The translations under genes and the position numbers were made by a program. The notes under the pieces are model-generated. The model was not told the origin of the DNA. It did no database searches and worked only from the letters and a program-made list of their open reading frames with translations. Of a stretch of 50,127 nt of DNA, positions 1 through 12,435 are shown in pieces. This DNA comes from an uncultured Pantoea sp. (GTDB lineage Bacteria; Pseudomonadota; Gammaproteobacteria; Enterobacterales; Enterobacteriaceae): assembly GCA_913778495.1 (NCBI GenBank), contig CAJYVD010000007.1, positions 1 to 50,127 on the forward strand. Reading direction: 5' to 3'. Numbering within the stretch: the stretch's first letter is position 1; each line of letters opens with the position of its first letter.

Positions 1-23
1 ACGCTTTCCTCCTTCAGAGTCAA
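1..23 (-). promoter_or_regulatory. rRNA operon promoter P2 (truncated by window edge)
   Basis: TTGACT at 18-23 on the minus strand is followed by 16 bp (17 down to 2). Only the first base (T, position 1) of the expected TATTAT -10 hexamer is inside the window. It lies about 95 bp downstream of P1, as in E. coli rrn operons, where the tandem P2 also has TTGACT with a 16-bp spacer. Confidence 0.82.
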
Positions 24-116
24 ACACTTTTTTCAGCGTTTTTCTCCGGCGGGGCGAATCACTCCGCGCCCTGCTGAGCCGTCTGCGTTGCCGCTTTGCC
101 GTCTCAGTGGTGGCGC

Positions 117-144
117 ATTATAGGGCGTTAATTCTGGCTGACAA
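117..144 (-). promoter_or_regulatory. rRNA operon promoter P1
   Basis: On the minus strand TTGTCA (139-144) and TATAAT (117-122) are separated by 16 bp and followed by the GC-rich discriminator GCGCCACC. This is the arrangement of E. coli rrn P1 promoters, down to the GCGCCACCACTGA start region. The A/T-rich stretch at about 145-175 is where the UP element would lie. The promoter directs transcription off the left edge of the window, toward a 16S rRNA gene that is not included. hemG lies just upstream in the same direction, as hemG does beside rrnA in E. coli. Sensitivity to ppGpp/DksA and Fis is known for the family but is not shown here. Confidence 0.93.
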
Positions 145-199
145 GGGTTTATTGCAGAAAAATGATCGTTCGTCCTATTTTTCGCCACTACGCTCTATT

Positions 200-736
200 T
201 TACGACGATTTGCTGGGTAAACGAGCAAAATCCGCGGCAAACACGGCGACTTTATTCCAGTCTGTGTATTCCACTTCTTTTGACGTGTCCGTTTCGCCAC
301 CGGTCATGCGCATAATGAGCTGAATCATGATGCGATCAAACCAGCGGTAGCGCGGATAGCGCAACGCTCCGGCAAAAACGGCGCAGCAATCAGGCTGCCA
401 TGGAGACTCAGCCAGAAACTTGCGCGTATACGCATTTGTCTCAGGCGTGCACTTATCCGCTTTACGTGCCGTCAGATTCACGCTGAAAAAACCGCTGACG
501 CGCTGCTGCAGCTGCGCTTGATACTGCGTGATAAACTTCATCAATGCCGGATGAAAATGCCCATAACGAATAGAAGCGCCAATCAGAACGCGATCGTACT
601 GGTCCCACTCAAGGTGCTTGATAGCAGTTAAATCTAAGACATCACACACTTGCTGCGGGGTTAACGTCTGCGCGATACGCGCGGCGATTTCACGCGTCTG
701 CCCGTCGCGGCTGGAAAAGAGAATTAACGCTTTCAT
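200..736 (-). CDS. hemG: menaquinone-dependent protoporphyrinogen IX dehydrogenase
   Basis: Oxidises protoporphyrinogen IX to protoporphyrin IX, the penultimate step of haem synthesis, passing electrons to the quinone pool at the inner membrane. The 178-residue protein (E. coli HemG is about 181) is a single long-chain flavodoxin-like domain: the FMN phosphate loop is SSRDGQTRE at residues 8-16, and the conserved GASIRYG and [13 protein letters not shown] segments follow. It starts 18 bp after the trkH stop and is the last gene of the pepQ-yigZ-trkH-hemG run, immediately before the rRNA promoters. No terminator is obvious between hemG and rrn P1, so read-through into the rRNA operon is possible. 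Confidence 0.97.
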   Translation of the reverse strand: MKALILFSSRDGQTREIAARIAQTLTPQQVCDVLDLTAIKHLEWDQYDRVLIGASIRYGHFHPALMKFITQYQAQLQQRVSGFFSVNLTARKADKCTPETNAYTRKFLAESPWQPDCCAVFAGALRYPRYRWFDRIMIQLIMRMTGGETDTSKEVEYTDWNKVAVFAADFARLPSKSS

Positions 737-754
737 TACTTCATCCTGTTTCGA

Positions 755-2206
755 TTATTCACGCCAGAAGGTCGGCGTGAAAAGAACCAGCAGCGTGAAC
801 ACTTCAAGACGTCCAAACAGCATGGTTAAGATTAAGATCCACTTGGCGACGTCGTTCATCGAGGTAAAGTTATCCGCCACAACGCCCAAGCCAGGCCCCA
901 GATTGTTAAGCGTAGCCGCAACCGCAGCGAACGCTGAGAAGTCATCGACCCCCGTGGCAATAATCGCCAGCATACTCAGCAAGAACACCAGCGCATAAGC
1001 CGAGAAGAAGCCCCAAACGGCCTCAAGAATGCGTTCAGGCAGCGCACGGTTGCCCAACTTAATGGTGTAAACCGCATTGGGATGCACCAGTCGTTTCAGC
1101 TCTCGCGACCCTTGTTTAAACAGCAGCAGGATGCGGATCACTTTCAGGCCGCCACCCGTGGAGCCCGCCATACCGCCAATAAATGCAGAACATAAAAGCA
1201 GCACGGGCAAGAAAAGCGGCCAACGCGCGATGCTGTCTGTGGTGAAACCGGCGGTCGTCGCCATCGATACCACCTGAAAGAAAGCTTGATTAAGGGTTTG
1301 CCAGCCGCTGTCGTAAACGTGGTGGAACCACAGCACCAGCGTACAGATGCAGACCAGCGTCAGCTGCACGCCGATGAACATGCGAAACTCGGGGTCGCGC
1401 CAGTAGACTTTCAGGTTACGGCCGCTCAAGAGTGAAAAGTGCAGGCCGTAGTTACAGCCTGAAATCAGCAGGAATATCGCCACGATGGTATTAATCGTTG
1501 GGCTGTTAAAATAGCCGATACTGGCGTCATGCGTTGAGAAGCCCCCAATCGCAATGGTCGAAAAGCTGTGACCAATCGCATCAAACATCGGCATTCCCGC
1601 CAGCCATAACGCCAGCGCGCAGGCGACAGTCAGCAGCACATAGATCAGCCACAGCGTTTTCGCGGTTTCGGCAATGCGCGGGCGCATTTTGTTATCTTTT
1701 AACGGCCCCGGCATTTCAGCACGGTACAGCTGCATTCCCCCGACGCCCAAAATAGGCAGAATAGCCACGGCCAGAACGATGATTCCCATCCCACCGAGCC
1801 ATTGCAGCATTTGCCGATAGAAAAGGATGGCTTTGGGTAACGAATCCAGCCCCGTGAGCGTGGTTGCGCCGGTGGTGGTTAGCCCGGAAAAGGATTCAAA
1901 GAAGGCATCGGTGAACGAGAGATGCGGCTGCTCGGCAAAAATGAAGGGCATGGCCCCCACGCTGCCCAGCACGGTCCAGAACAGCACGACGATCAAAAAG
2001 CCTTCACGCGGTTTCAGCTCGGTTTTTTGTTTGCGGTTCGGCCACCACAGCAGCGAGCCAATCGCGATAGCCATCATAAACGTCTGACTAAACGCCCGGC
2101 CAGCGCCGTCGCGATAAATTAACGCGACCAACCCTGGCACGATCATGGTTACCGAGAACAAAATCACCAACAGGCCCACAATGCGGGTAATGGCGCGAAA
2201 ATGCAT
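755..2206 (-). CDS. trkH: Trk system potassium uptake protein TrkH
   Basis: Inner-membrane pore subunit of the low-affinity K+ uptake system, working with the cytoplasmic NAD-binding regulator TrkA (not in the window). At 483 residues it equals the E. coli protein. The four-fold repeated pore-loop architecture is visible: the first filter lies in GLTTTGATT, and later loops in IAIGGFST, ATTAGFTTDS and NNLGPGLG. The glycine-rich AGSTGGGLKVIR segment belongs to the gating-loop region. The gene lies 25 bp downstream of yigZ and 18 bp upstream of hemG, so the run is probably one transcript. Confidence 0.97.
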   Translation of the reverse strand: MHFRAITRIVGLLVILFSVTMIVPGLVALIYRDGAGRAFSQTFMMAIAIGSLLWWPNRKQKTELKPREGFLIVVLFWTVLGSVGAMPFIFAEQPHLSFTDAFFESFSGLTTTGATTLTGLDSLPKAILFYRQMLQWLGGMGIIVLAVAILPILGVGGMQLYRAEMPGPLKDNKMRPRIAETAKTLWLIYVLLTVACALALWLAGMPMFDAIGHSFSTIAIGGFSTHDASIGYFNSPTINTIVAIFLLISGCNYGLHFSLLSGRNLKVYWRDPEFRMFIGVQLTLVCICTLVLWFHHVYDSGWQTLNQAFFQVVSMATTAGFTTDSIARWPLFLPVLLLCSAFIGGMAGSTGGGLKVIRILLLFKQGSRELKRLVHPNAVYTIKLGNRALPERILEAVWGFFSAYALVFLLSMLAIIATGVDDFSAFAAVAATLNNLGPGLGVVADNFTSMNDVAKWILILTMLFGRLEVFTLLVLFTPTFWRE

Positions 2207-2231
2207 GCAGCCGTTCCTTAAACGATACGAG

Positions 2232-2849
2232 TTAGGAATCCAGCGCGGTTAGCGTCAGCGTCCCGCGGCTGTAGTCAGAAAGGTTTTGCTGGAAGCCTTC
2301 AATCTGCGCGTGGGGCAGCGCCACGCACAACAGAATGCGATCCTGATAATGGCTCTCTTCAAGCCTGCCGTCAAAACGCTGCAGAAGACGCTCGATATCG
2401 CCAAGCTGCGCGTATTCACACTGCAATGAAAAGCGCTGCATGGGCACTTTACGCTGTCGCGGCAGCAGCTTGAGACCCTGCTGTACGCCCCCGCCGTATG
2501 CTTTTACCAGTCCACCAGTACCCAGCATAATACCGCCGTAATAGCGCACCACTACCGCGGTGATCTCGCCCACGCCACTGCCCATCAGCTGCGCCAGCAT
2601 CGGTTTTCCTGCCGTCCCGGAAGGCTCACCGTCGTCAGAAAAACCCAGCTGCTGCGAATCATCCGGCGCGCCGGCTACCCAAGCCCAGCAGTGATGCCGC
2701 GCGCCAGGATGCATGCTTTTGACATGCTGGACAAAGTCACGCGCAGCGTCGACGCCGCGCGTATGGGCGAGCAGAGTAATGAAGCGACTTTTTTTAATCG
2801 TCTCCTCGCTGACGCTCACGGCCTCGGCGGGGATGTCGTAAGCGTCCAT
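2232..2849 (-). CDS. yigZ: YigZ/IMPACT family protein
   Basis: A 205-residue IMPACT-family (UPF0029) protein. The family has an N-terminal ribosomal-S5-fold domain carrying the DDGEPSGTAGKPML and VVRYYGGIMLGTGGL signatures seen here, and a C-terminal ferredoxin-like domain. In eukaryotes IMPACT/YIH1 restrains Gcn2; the bacterial role is not settled. The ATG overlaps the pepQ stop by one base (TAATG, 2847-2851), so translation is probably coupled to pepQ. The same order is found in E. coli. Confidence 0.95.
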   Translation of the reverse strand: MDAYDIPAEAVSVSEETIKKSRFITLLAHTRGVDAARDFVQHVKSMHPGARHHCWAWVAGAPDDSQQLGFSDDGEPSGTAGKPMLAQLMGSGVGEITAVVVRYYGGIMLGTGGLVKAYGGGVQQGLKLLPRQRKVPMQRFSLQCEYAQLGDIERLLQRFDGRLEESHYQDRILLCVALPHAQIEGFQQNLSDYSRGTLTLTALDS

Positions 2850-4180
2850 TAGGCCAGATGCAGATCGCGCGTCATGTTCTCATTGCGGTGCGGATGAATC
2901 ACCACGTTATCTTCTATACGGATACCGCCGTAAGGTTTCAGGGCGTCAATCGCCTGCCAGTCAAAGTGCTGGCTGAACTTGCCGCCGCGTAACGCAGCCA
3001 GCAGTGAGTCAATGATATAAAACCCTGGCTCGATGGTCAGCACCATGCCCGGCTCCAGTACGCGCGTACAGCGCAAGTAAGGATACTGCGACGGCGCCGC
3101 CAGATGCGTGCCGGTATCGTCCTGCATAAAACCCGCCACGTCATGCACCTGCAGGCCCAGCGGATGGCCTAAGCCGTGCGGCATAAAGGGACCGGTCAGA
3201 TCTTCCGCCACCAGCGCCTCTTCCGTCAGCCCCTTCACCAGATCGAACTTCAGCAGCAAACGTGCAATGCGCTGATGCATTTGCACGTGGTAGTCGGTAT
3301 AGCGCACGCCCGGCTTCAGCGTGGCGATCAGCGCCAGCTCTTCTTTATTCATCGCCTCGACCATTTCGGCGTAGCGCGATTTGCTTTGCGCGGCATAAGT
3401 GCGGGTTAAATCGGCCGCGTAGCCAAGGTATTCCGCCCCGGCATCGACCAAAAAGCTGTGGCGCTTGGCCGGCGGCTGATGGTCGAGTTTGGTGTAATGC
3501 AGCACCGCAGCGTGCTCGTTAAGCGCAATAATGTTGCCGTAAGGCACATCGGTATCTCGATGGCCGGTTGCGGTGAGATACGCCTGATTGATATCAAACT
3601 CGCTCATGCCGGAGAAAAACGCCTCTTTCGCCGCACGATGCCCGGCAACCGCCAACTTCTGCGCTTCGCGCATACAGGCCAACTCATAGTCGGTTTTGAT
3701 GCTGCGATGGTAGTGCAGGAAATCGATAACCCCTTTGGGATTCACGTGCTCAGCCTGAATACCCAGCTGTGACGCTCGCGCCGGTACCGGCCCAATATAG
3801 GCAACATTCATGCGCTGAGCAGGCAGCAGCTGTGCAATCTCGTCGCTGTTTTTCAACCCCACCACGTCGACGTCTTGCGTCCAGAAGCTTGTGGGCAGCG
3901 GCTCAACGTTGTGCCAGTAATCCACCGGTGAATAGAACCACAGCTTGGGCTTGTTTACGCCATCAACCCACAACCAGCAGTTAGGCACTTGCGTCACCGG
4001 CACCCACGCCTTGAACTGTGGATTCACCTTGAACGGATAGGTGTGGTCATCAAGAAACACGCTCATTAACTCGCCGGAATGAATGAGCATGGCGTCCAGC
4101 TTAAAGCGCGCCAGCACCTGTTGCGCCCGCTGCTGCAGCGTTGCGATGTGCGCGTGATACAGGGTTTTCAGTGAATCCAT
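2849..4180 (-). CDS. pepQ: Xaa-Pro dipeptidase (prolidase) PepQ
   Basis: Cytoplasmic metallopeptidase (M24 fold) that splits X-Pro dipeptides. The C-terminal pita-bread domain carries the metal ligands in [17 protein letters not shown] (two Asp), [13 protein letters not shown] (His) and two Glu in TIEPG and IRIEDN. The reading frame is open up to 4291, but I take ATG 4180: it gives [11 protein letters not shown], aligns with E. coli PepQ and gives exactly 443 residues. It is preceded by GGAGA at the right distance, and the upstream extension is low-complexity and unconserved. First gene of pepQ-yigZ-trkH-hemG, divergent from fadB. Confidence 0.96.
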   Translation of the reverse strand: MDSLKTLYHAHIATLQQRAQQVLARFKLDAMLIHSGELMSVFLDDHTYPFKVNPQFKAWVPVTQVPNCWLWVDGVNKPKLWFYSPVDYWHNVEPLPTSFWTQDVDVVGLKNSDEIAQLLPAQRMNVAYIGPVPARASQLGIQAEHVNPKGVIDFLHYHRSIKTDYELACMREAQKLAVAGHRAAKEAFFSGMSEFDINQAYLTATGHRDTDVPYGNIIALNEHAAVLHYTKLDHQPPAKRHSFLVDAGAEYLGYAADLTRTYAAQSKSRYAEMVEAMNKEELALIATLKPGVRYTDYHVQMHQRIARLLLKFDLVKGLTEEALVAEDLTGPFMPHGLGHPLGLQVHDVAGFMQDDTGTHLAAPSQYPYLRCTRVLEPGMVLTIEPGFYIIDSLLAALRGGKFSQHFDWQAIDALKPYGGIRIEDNVVIHPHRNENMTRDLHLA

Positions 4181-4296
4181 GACTTGTCTCCGATGTCGCG
4201 AAAGTGGCCGCAGTGTAGCACAGCGCCCTGCCCGATGCGCCGTTGCGCGCGCTGTGATCGCCGTATCAAATAAGCAAACTCTCGTTTGCAAAAAAT

Positions 4297-4302
4297 TAAC
4301 AT
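4297..4302 (+). promoter_or_regulatory. probable -10 element of the fadBA promoter
   Basis: TAACAT at 4297-4302 would put the start site near 4309, about 13 bp before the FadR operator, similar to E. coli where FadR binds just downstream of +1. No good -35 hexamer is visible. This is a guess from position and sequence. Confidence 0.35.
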
Positions 4303-4321
4303 GACACCCACACTCCTGAAC

Positions 4322-4338
4322 ATCTGGTATGACCAGAT
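4322..4338 (+). promoter_or_regulatory. FadR operator of fadBA
   Basis: ATCTGGT-ATG-ACCAGAT is a perfect 7-bp inverted repeat around a 3-bp centre. It differs by one base from the E. coli fadBA operator as I remember it (ATCTGGTACGACCAGAT). FadR represses here until long-chain acyl-CoA releases it. It lies 27 bp upstream of the fadB ATG, in the predicted 5' leader. The in-frame ATG at 4329 is the centre of this operator, not a translation start. Confidence 0.9.
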
Positions 4339-4364
4339 CACCTTTCGCGTTTCAGGAGACGGAC

Positions 4365-7719
<3,355 letters not shown>

Positions 7720-7722
<3 letters not shown>

Positions 7723-7749
7723 TACGTTGAATATTGATACGTTGAATAT
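7720..7749 (+). repeat. 15-bp tandem duplication containing the fadA stop codon
   Basis: TGATACGTTGAATAT occurs twice head to tail (7720-7734 and 7735-7749). The unit begins with the fadA stop codon, so the copy puts a second in-frame TGA 15 bp later. It looks like a small replication-slippage duplication between gene and terminator. Confidence 0.9.
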
Positions 7750-7759
7750 TGCACGTGTT

Positions 7760-7784
7760 CCCGCCCTGATGGGCGGGTTTTTTT
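7760..7784 (+). terminator. rho-independent terminator of fadBA
   Basis: CCCGCCC (7760-7766), loop TGAT, GGGCGGG (7771-7777), then seven T (7778-7784): a 7-bp GC stem and U-tract 38 bp after the fadA stop. The convergent fre gene ends at 7806. Confidence 0.93.
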
Positions 7785-7805
7785 AGGGCCTGGCTGGTTC
7801 AACTT

Positions 7806-8507
7806 TTAAATGAACGCGAAGGCATCGCCAAACATGCGATCGTCCAGCGCGCCGCGCTCGCTGCAGAACCGCTCACGCGCAATCTTCGCCATTTCGAAAC
7901 GACCCGCAATGTAGATGTCGTGTTCATGCAGTGAGGCAAAATCTTGCATCACCGCCGTCAGCACCGTACCACTGCGCCCTTTCCACCCTTCGGCAGGCTG
8001 TTCGACAACCGGAATTACCTTGAGATTAGGATGTTTCACGGCAAGCGCGTCAAGCTCATCCAGATCGTACAGGTGCATCAGTTCACGCCCGCCCCAGTAA
8101 ATAGCGATATCGCGATCGGGATTTTCTGCCAGGGCCGTAAGCAGGATCGAACGGGCGTAAGAAAAGCCCGTGCCTCCGGCAATTAAGATAATAGGCCGCC
8201 CGCTCTCTTCGCGGAGCCAGGCGTCGCCGTGCGGCATATCCACCGTGATCTGACGATCGTTTTTGATGCGATCCATCACCGCCATGGCGTAGAGATTCAG
8301 GTCAGACGCTCCGATGTGCAGCTCGATGATCTCTTTTTCCATTGGCGTTGAGGCCAGCGAAAACGGGCGTTTATCCCGCTCGTCCATCACTACCATGAGG
8401 TATTGCCCCGCGCGGAAGCTAAACGCTGCCGCCGGAATCAATCGAACGCGGTAAACGGTATCGGTAATGGCTTCAACCGAAGTCACTTTGCAGCTTAACG
8501 TCGTCAT
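7806..8507 (-). CDS. fre: NAD(P)H-flavin reductase Fre
   Basis: Reduces free riboflavin, FMN or FAD with NAD(P)H; the products serve ferric reduction, prenyl-FMN synthesis and other reduced-flavin users. 233 residues, the same as E. coli. An FAD-binding barrel ([23 protein letters not shown], about residues 35-56) precedes the NAD-binding Rossmann domain ([33 protein letters not shown]). AGGGAA lies just upstream of ATG 8507. It sits 29 bp after ubiD on the same strand; UbiD needs prenylated FMN, so the pairing makes metabolic sense (inference). Confidence 0.97.
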   Translation of the reverse strand: MTTLSCKVTSVEAITDTVYRVRLIPAAAFSFRAGQYLMVVMDERDKRPFSLASTPMEKEIIELHIGASDLNLYAMAVMDRIKNDRQITVDMPHGDAWLREESGRPIILIAGGTGFSYARSILLTALAENPDRDIAIYWGGRELMHLYDLDELDALAVKHPNLKVIPVVEQPAEGWKGRSGTVLTAVMQDFASLHEHDIYIAGRFEMAKIARERFCSERGALDDRMFGDAFAFI

Positions 8508-8536
8508 ACGTTCCCTTTTCTGTTTCTCTGCTGCCG

Positions 8537-10021
8537 TTAGCGCGGCGGCGATTCGGCAAAGATAGCTAGCTCATCCCAGATCGCGTCAATGCGCGCCGTT
8601 ACGGCGGGATCTTTCACGATCGGCGTTCCCCATTCGCGCGTGGTCTCGCCGGGCCATTTATTGGTGGCATCCAGGCCCATTTTCGACCCAAGGCCAGACA
8701 CCGGCGAGGCAAAATCGAGGTAATCTATCGGTGTATTTTCAACCAACACCGTATCACGTGCGGGGTCCATGCGCGTGGTGATCGCCCAGATCACATCGTT
8801 CCAGTCGCGCGCATTCACATCCTCGTCGCACACAATCACAAACTTGGTGTACATAAACTGGCGCAGGAATGACCACACGCCAAACATCACGCGCTTGGCG
8901 TGACCCGCATACTGCTTCCTGATCGTCACCACGGCCAAACGGTAGGAGCAGCCCTCAGGCGGCAGATAAAAATCCACAATTTCCGGAAACTGCTTGATCA
9001 GGATGGGCACCAGCACTTCGTTTAGCGCCACGCCCAGCACGGCAGGCTCATCCGGTGGCCGTCCCGTGTAAGTGGAGTGATAAATGGGCTGGCGGCGCTG
9101 CGTCACGTGCGTCACGGTGAATACCGGGAAGCTGTCTACTTCATTGTAGTAGCCGGTATGATCGCCGTAAGGTCCTTCCGGCGCCATATCGCCCGCTTCG
9201 ATATACCCTTCCAGCACAATCTCTGCGCTCGCCGGTACTTCAAGGTCATTAGAGACACATTTTACCACTTCTGTTTTGTTGCCACGCAGCAGGCCGGCAA
9301 ACGCGTACTCAGACAGCGTGTCTGGCACCGGCGTGACGGCACCCAGAATGGTGGCCGGATCTGCCCCGAGCGCCACCGAAACGGGAAAACGCTCGCCCGG
9401 ATGCGCTTTGCACCACTCTTGAAAATCCAGCGCGCCGCCGCGATGCGATAACCAGCGCATGATCACGCGGTTCTTACCAATCACCTGCTGGCGATAAATG
9501 CCCAAATTTTGCCGCTCTTTATGGGGACCGCGCGTCACGGTTAATCCCCAGGTAATCAGCGGCGCGGCATCGCCCGGCCAGCAGCGCATCACGGGAATGC
9601 GCGACAGGTCAACGTCATCACCGCTAAATACCTCTTCCTGGCACGGCGCATGGCGCAGACGCTTGGTCGGCATATTCAGCACCTGTTTGAACTGCGGCAT
9701 TTTATCGAACAGATCGCGGAATCCCTTCGGCGGCTCTGGCTCTTTTAAAAACGCCAGCAGCTTACCCACCTCGCGCAGCGCACTGACGTCTTCCTGCCCC
9801 ATGCCCATGGCGACGCGCTTGGGCGTGCCAAACAAGTTGCACAGCACCGGCATGCTGTATCCTTTCGGATTTTCAAACAGTAGCGCTGGGCCGCCAGCAC
9901 GCAGCGTGCGGTCGGCAATCTCGGTCATTTCCAGCTCAGGATCGATCTCCTGAGTGATGCGTTTCAGTTCGCCGCGCTGCTCAAGCAGCGCGATGAAGTC
10001 TCGTAAATCCTGATATTTCAT
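8537..10021 (-). CDS. ubiD: 4-hydroxy-3-polyprenylbenzoate decarboxylase UbiD
   Basis: Prenyl-FMN-dependent decarboxylase of ubiquinone synthesis, converting 3-octaprenyl-4-hydroxybenzoate to 2-octaprenylphenol. 494 residues (E. coli 497). The family's catalytic Glu-Arg-Glu region is represented by the [12 protein letters not shown] segment, with further conserved motifs GIYRQQVIG and [13 protein letters not shown] 10021 is 27 bp downstream of a predicted start site; the Shine-Dalgarno is weak. Probably co-transcribed with fre. Confidence 0.97.
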   Translation of the reverse strand: MKYQDLRDFIALLEQRGELKRITQEIDPELEMTEIADRTLRAGGPALLFENPKGYSMPVLCNLFGTPKRVAMGMGQEDVSALREVGKLLAFLKEPEPPKGFRDLFDKMPQFKQVLNMPTKRLRHAPCQEEVFSGDDVDLSRIPVMRCWPGDAAPLITWGLTVTRGPHKERQNLGIYRQQVIGKNRVIMRWLSHRGGALDFQEWCKAHPGERFPVSVALGADPATILGAVTPVPDTLSEYAFAGLLRGNKTEVVKCVSNDLEVPASAEIVLEGYIEAGDMAPEGPYGDHTGYYNEVDSFPVFTVTHVTQRRQPIYHSTYTGRPPDEPAVLGVALNEVLVPILIKQFPEIVDFYLPPEGCSYRLAVVTIRKQYAGHAKRVMFGVWSFLRQFMYTKFVIVCDEDVNARDWNDVIWAITTRMDPARDTVLVENTPIDYLDFASPVSGLGSKMGLDATNKWPGETTREWGTPIVKDPAVTARIDAIWDELAIFAESPPR

Positions 10022-10054
10022 GCGGCGTTAGCTTCCGGCCAGAGTGAAGCAGCG

Positions 10055-10084
10055 ATTATAAGTTTGTTCGCGCTGGCATGTTAA
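10055..10084 (-). promoter_or_regulatory. predicted sigma-70 promoter of ubiD-fre
   Basis: On the minus strand TTAACA (10079-10084, 5/6 to consensus) and TATAAT (10055-10060, 6/6) are separated by 18 bp, placing the start near 10048 and leaving a short leader of about 27 nt before ubiD. It lies between the pepE stop and ubiD, so ubiD need not depend on pepE transcription. Confidence 0.7.
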
Positions 10085-10094
10085 GGTTTCTGCG

Positions 10095-10826
10095 TTAAAC
10101 CGCCGCGCAGACAAAAGGAACCAGCGACTGCAGGGGCAGCGTATCGTGATAAGCGGCGATTGGGGCATTGTGTCGAAAAACCTTAAAATCCTCGCCGCGC
10201 GCGCTGTAATAGCGTAAATGACCGTCGCTCACGTGCAGGAAACTGCCCTCGCGCAGGGCGATCACAGACTCGCCGGGATTCACGGCGCAAAACTCTGCCA
10301 GCCGCTCGTCGCGGGTTTCCCCCATGTGGCCGCTGACGTGCGCATCCAGATAGTGCGGGTTGATCTGCACCGGGAACAGCCCCAGCGCGGGCAGCACGAC
10401 GCTGCTTCGCACCGGCATATCATTGGTGGTGCGAATTGACGGCGTCGCCACATTACAGCCGGCGCTCCAGCCAACGTAAGGCACGTTACGCTCCCGGACG
10501 GCTCGCTTAATCGGCACAATCAAACCTTGCTCATGCAGCATCTGGTTCAGGAACCACGTATTCCCGCCGCTCACCACAATCAGCTCCGCCTGTTCAATTG
10601 CCGCCAGCGGCGAAGCAAACTCATCCAACGTGCGCACGGTAATGCCGAGCGCGTCAGTTAACTCCTGTGCGCGTTGCGCAGGATCGCTGCGCAGAATGGC
10701 GTAAGGCACCAGCACGGCGGAAGTAATGCCGCGGCGGGCGATCATCGCGTGTAGCTGCGGATGGGCATAGCTCAGCAGTGGCGCCTCACTGGACACTCTA
10801 CCGTTACTTAACAGAAACAGTTCCAT
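10095..10826 (-). CDS. pepE: dipeptidase E (alpha-aspartyl dipeptidase, peptidase S51)
   Basis: Cytoplasmic serine peptidase that hydrolyses dipeptides with N-terminal aspartate. 243 residues (E. coli PepE 229). The nucleophile is Ser121 in GWSAG, with family triad residues Asp136 (TTNDMP) and His158 (QINPHY), one more than the E. coli numbering 120/135/157. The oxyanion-side motif VSGGNTW is also present. Extra residues lie mainly in the N-terminal 50 and the C-terminal tail. In E. coli pepE is elsewhere; here it sits between ubiD and rfaH. AAAGGA precedes the ATG. It may be a divergent paralogue rather than the only PepE. Confidence 0.9.
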   Translation of the reverse strand: MELFLLSNGRVSSEAPLLSYAHPQLHAMIARRGITSAVLVPYAILRSDPAQRAQELTDALGITVRTLDEFASPLAAIEQAELIVVSGGNTWFLNQMLHEQGLIVPIKRAVRERNVPYVGWSAGCNVATPSIRTTNDMPVRSSVVLPALGLFPVQINPHYLDAHVSGHMGETRDERLAEFCAVNPGESVIALREGSFLHVSDGHLRYYSARGEDFKVFRHNAPIAAYHDTLPLQSLVPFVCAAV

Positions 10827-11040
10827 TTGCCGGTCCTTTTCGTTTTTTTAATCAGGATGAAAGACGAGTCTGATACAGATGCGCGCCAGCCGTCAATTCT
10901 TGCTGGGAATCCCGGCTATGTTGCCGCGGACGGGTAAAACGGCGTCGAAATGCATTTTTTGGCGGGGCTTAGGCCTACTGATGCGCTATAACTCTGACAG
11001 CAGGTTTGATATTCTTGAGGTCCATTTTTTTGGAGCAGTT

Positions 11041-11529
11041 ATGGAATCCTGGTATTTACTCTATTGCAAACGTGGGCAGCTGATGCGTGCGAAAGAGCAT
11101 CTTGAGCGGCAAGCGGTGACCTGCCTTAGCCCGATGATTGCGTTGGAGAAAATCGTGCGCGGCAAGCGCACCACCGTCAGCGAGCCGCTGTTCCCTAACT
11201 ATCTGTTTATCGAGTTCGATCCCGAAGCGATTCACACCACCACCATTAGCAGCACGCGCGGGGTCAGCCACTTTGTCCGATTTGGCGCCATGCCCGCGAC
11301 CGTCTCCTCAGAGGTGATTGCCGCGCTGCAAACCGACGTGCCACAAATTCTGCTTGATCCAGAAACACCGCAAAGCGGAGATGAAGTGATCATCACGGAA
11401 GGCACCTTCGAAGGGCTGCGCGCAATTTTTGCCGAGCCCGACGGTGAAACCCGCTCTGTACTGCTGCTTAACCTGCTGAACAAACAGGTCATGCGCAGCG
11501 TCGATAACAAGCAGTTTCGTAAACTTTAA
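11041..11529 (+). CDS. rfaH: transcription antiterminator RfaH
   Basis: NusG-paralogous elongation factor recruited to RNA polymerase paused at ops sites; increases expression of long operons for LPS core, capsule and conjugation. 162 residues, as in E. coli. The NusG N-terminal domain is seen in [12 protein letters not shown] and [12 protein letters not shown]; the C-terminal KOW region is in [18 protein letters not shown]. The frame is open upstream to 10879, but ATG 11041 aligns with the E. coli start and follows TTGGAG. Its TAA overlaps the convergent tatD stop. No ops element was recognised in the window. Confidence 0.97.
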   Translation: MESWYLLYCKRGQLMRAKEHLERQAVTCLSPMIALEKIVRGKRTTVSEPLFPNYLFIEFDPEAIHTTTISSTRGVSHFVRFGAMPATVSSEVIAALQTDVPQILLDPETPQSGDEVIITEGTFEGLRAIFAEPDGETRSVLLLNLLNKQVMRSVDNKQFRKL

Positions 11530-12308
11530 GCCAGTCTAAAAAGCTGACGCGCGTTGCGATCCACAATGGCCCCCAACGCGTCTGACTCTTCTCCTCGCCA
11601 CATCGCCACCTGCTGTACAATGTGCGGCAAAAAGCAGGGCTCGTTGCGCCGCGACGTCGGACGTGGGCGCATATCGCGCGGCAAAAGATAAGGCGCGTCA
11701 GTCTCCAGCAATAACCGCTCTGACGGAATCAGCGGCAGCATCTCTCTGAGTTCCAGGCCGCGACGCTCGTCACAGACCCAGCCGGTGATCCCCACCGATA
11801 ACCCCATCGCCAGACAGGCGGCGAGTTCATCGCGCGTGCCGGTAAAACAGTGCACCACCGCGCCAACCAGTTTGGGCAACCACGGCTCCAGCACGGCAGC
11901 AAAGCGATCGTGCGCTTCACGGCAGTGTAAAAACACCGGCAGCTGCAACTCTGCGGCCAGCGCCAGCTGGGCATCAAACGTATACTCCTGCTGCGCATGC
12001 GCGGCGAGGTTACGGTTAAAATCCAGCCCGCATTCGCCGATCGCCACGACCTGCTCACTCTCAGCCAGCCGACGCAGCGTATTCGCCGTTTCCGCCGACC
12101 ACTCGCTGGCATGGTGCGGATGCACGCCAGCGGTGGACCAGCAAAAGCCGGGATGCGCGGCCGCCAGTTGACGTGCCTGCTGACTTTCCAGCGCATTGGT
12201 GCCGGTAATTAACAGGCCGGTGACGCCTGCTTCACGCGCACGTTTTACCACCTTCTCGCGATCTTTTGCGAACTGCGTGCTGGTCAGGTTTACACCGATA
12301 TCAAACAT
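11526..12308 (-). CDS. tatD: TatD family 3'-5' exonuclease/DNase
   Basis: Mg-dependent amidohydrolase-fold nuclease with 3'-5' DNase/RNase activity; despite the name it is not needed for Tat export. 260 residues. Metal-site motifs: [26 protein letters not shown] and ETDAPYL. I choose ATG 12308 (MFDIGVNL) over 12320 because GGGAGA lies 4 bp upstream of it, inside the longer version, and it matches the E. coli start. The TAA at 11526-11528 shares TTAA with the rfaH stop. It is separated from tatC by 127 bp full of hairpins. Confidence 0.96.
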   Translation of the reverse strand: MFDIGVNLTSTQFAKDREKVVKRAREAGVTGLLITGTNALESQQARQLAAAHPGFCWSTAGVHPHHASEWSAETANTLRRLAESEQVVAIGECGLDFNRNLAAHAQQEYTFDAQLALAAELQLPVFLHCREAHDRFAAVLEPWLPKLVGAVVHCFTGTRDELAACLAMGLSVGITGWVCDERRGLELREMLPLIPSERLLLETDAPYLLPRDMRPRPTSRRNEPCFLPHIVQQVAMWRGEESDALGAIVDRNARQLFRLA

Positions 12309-12325
12309 GTTTTCTCCCAATGGCT

Positions 12326-12360
12326 TCTATCTGGTTCGCACTCAGCGAACGCCAGATAGA
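12326..12360 (-). repeat. inverted repeat between tatC and tatD
   Basis: TCTATCTGG (12326-12334) pairs with CCAGATAGA (12352-12360), and inside it TTCGC (12335-12339) pairs with GCGAA (12345-12349), leaving a 5-nt loop and a 2-nt bulge. It forms an extended 14-bp stem ending 18 nt before the tatD start codon, close to its ribosome-binding site. Confidence 0.8.
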
Positions 12361-12364
12361 CAAA

Positions 12365-12383
12365 CCGCCCAACGGGTGGGCGG
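12365..12383 (-). terminator. probable terminator/attenuator after tatC
   Basis: CCGCCC / GGGCGG stem with a 7-nt loop, followed on the minus strand by TTTGTCT, a weak U-tract. It would reduce read-through from tatABC into tatD. A second hairpin, CATTTCG (12398-12404) / CGAAATG (12413-12419), lies between it and the tatC stop. Confidence 0.55.
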
Positions 12384-12435
12384 CTTAACGTCTTTTTCAT
12401 TTCGCTTGATGACGAAATGCCCTGTCTAAAGGACA

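Noticed and set aside
4181-4291. 37-residue N-terminal extension of pepQ
   Set aside because: Overlaps the divergent promoter region, is arginine/alanine-rich and not conserved; ATG 4180 gives exactly the family length.
4329-4364. N-terminal extension of fadB from ATG 4329
   Set aside because: That ATG is the centre of the FadR operator, has no Shine-Dalgarno, and the extension is absent from E. coli FadB; ATG 4365 has CAGGAGA upstream.
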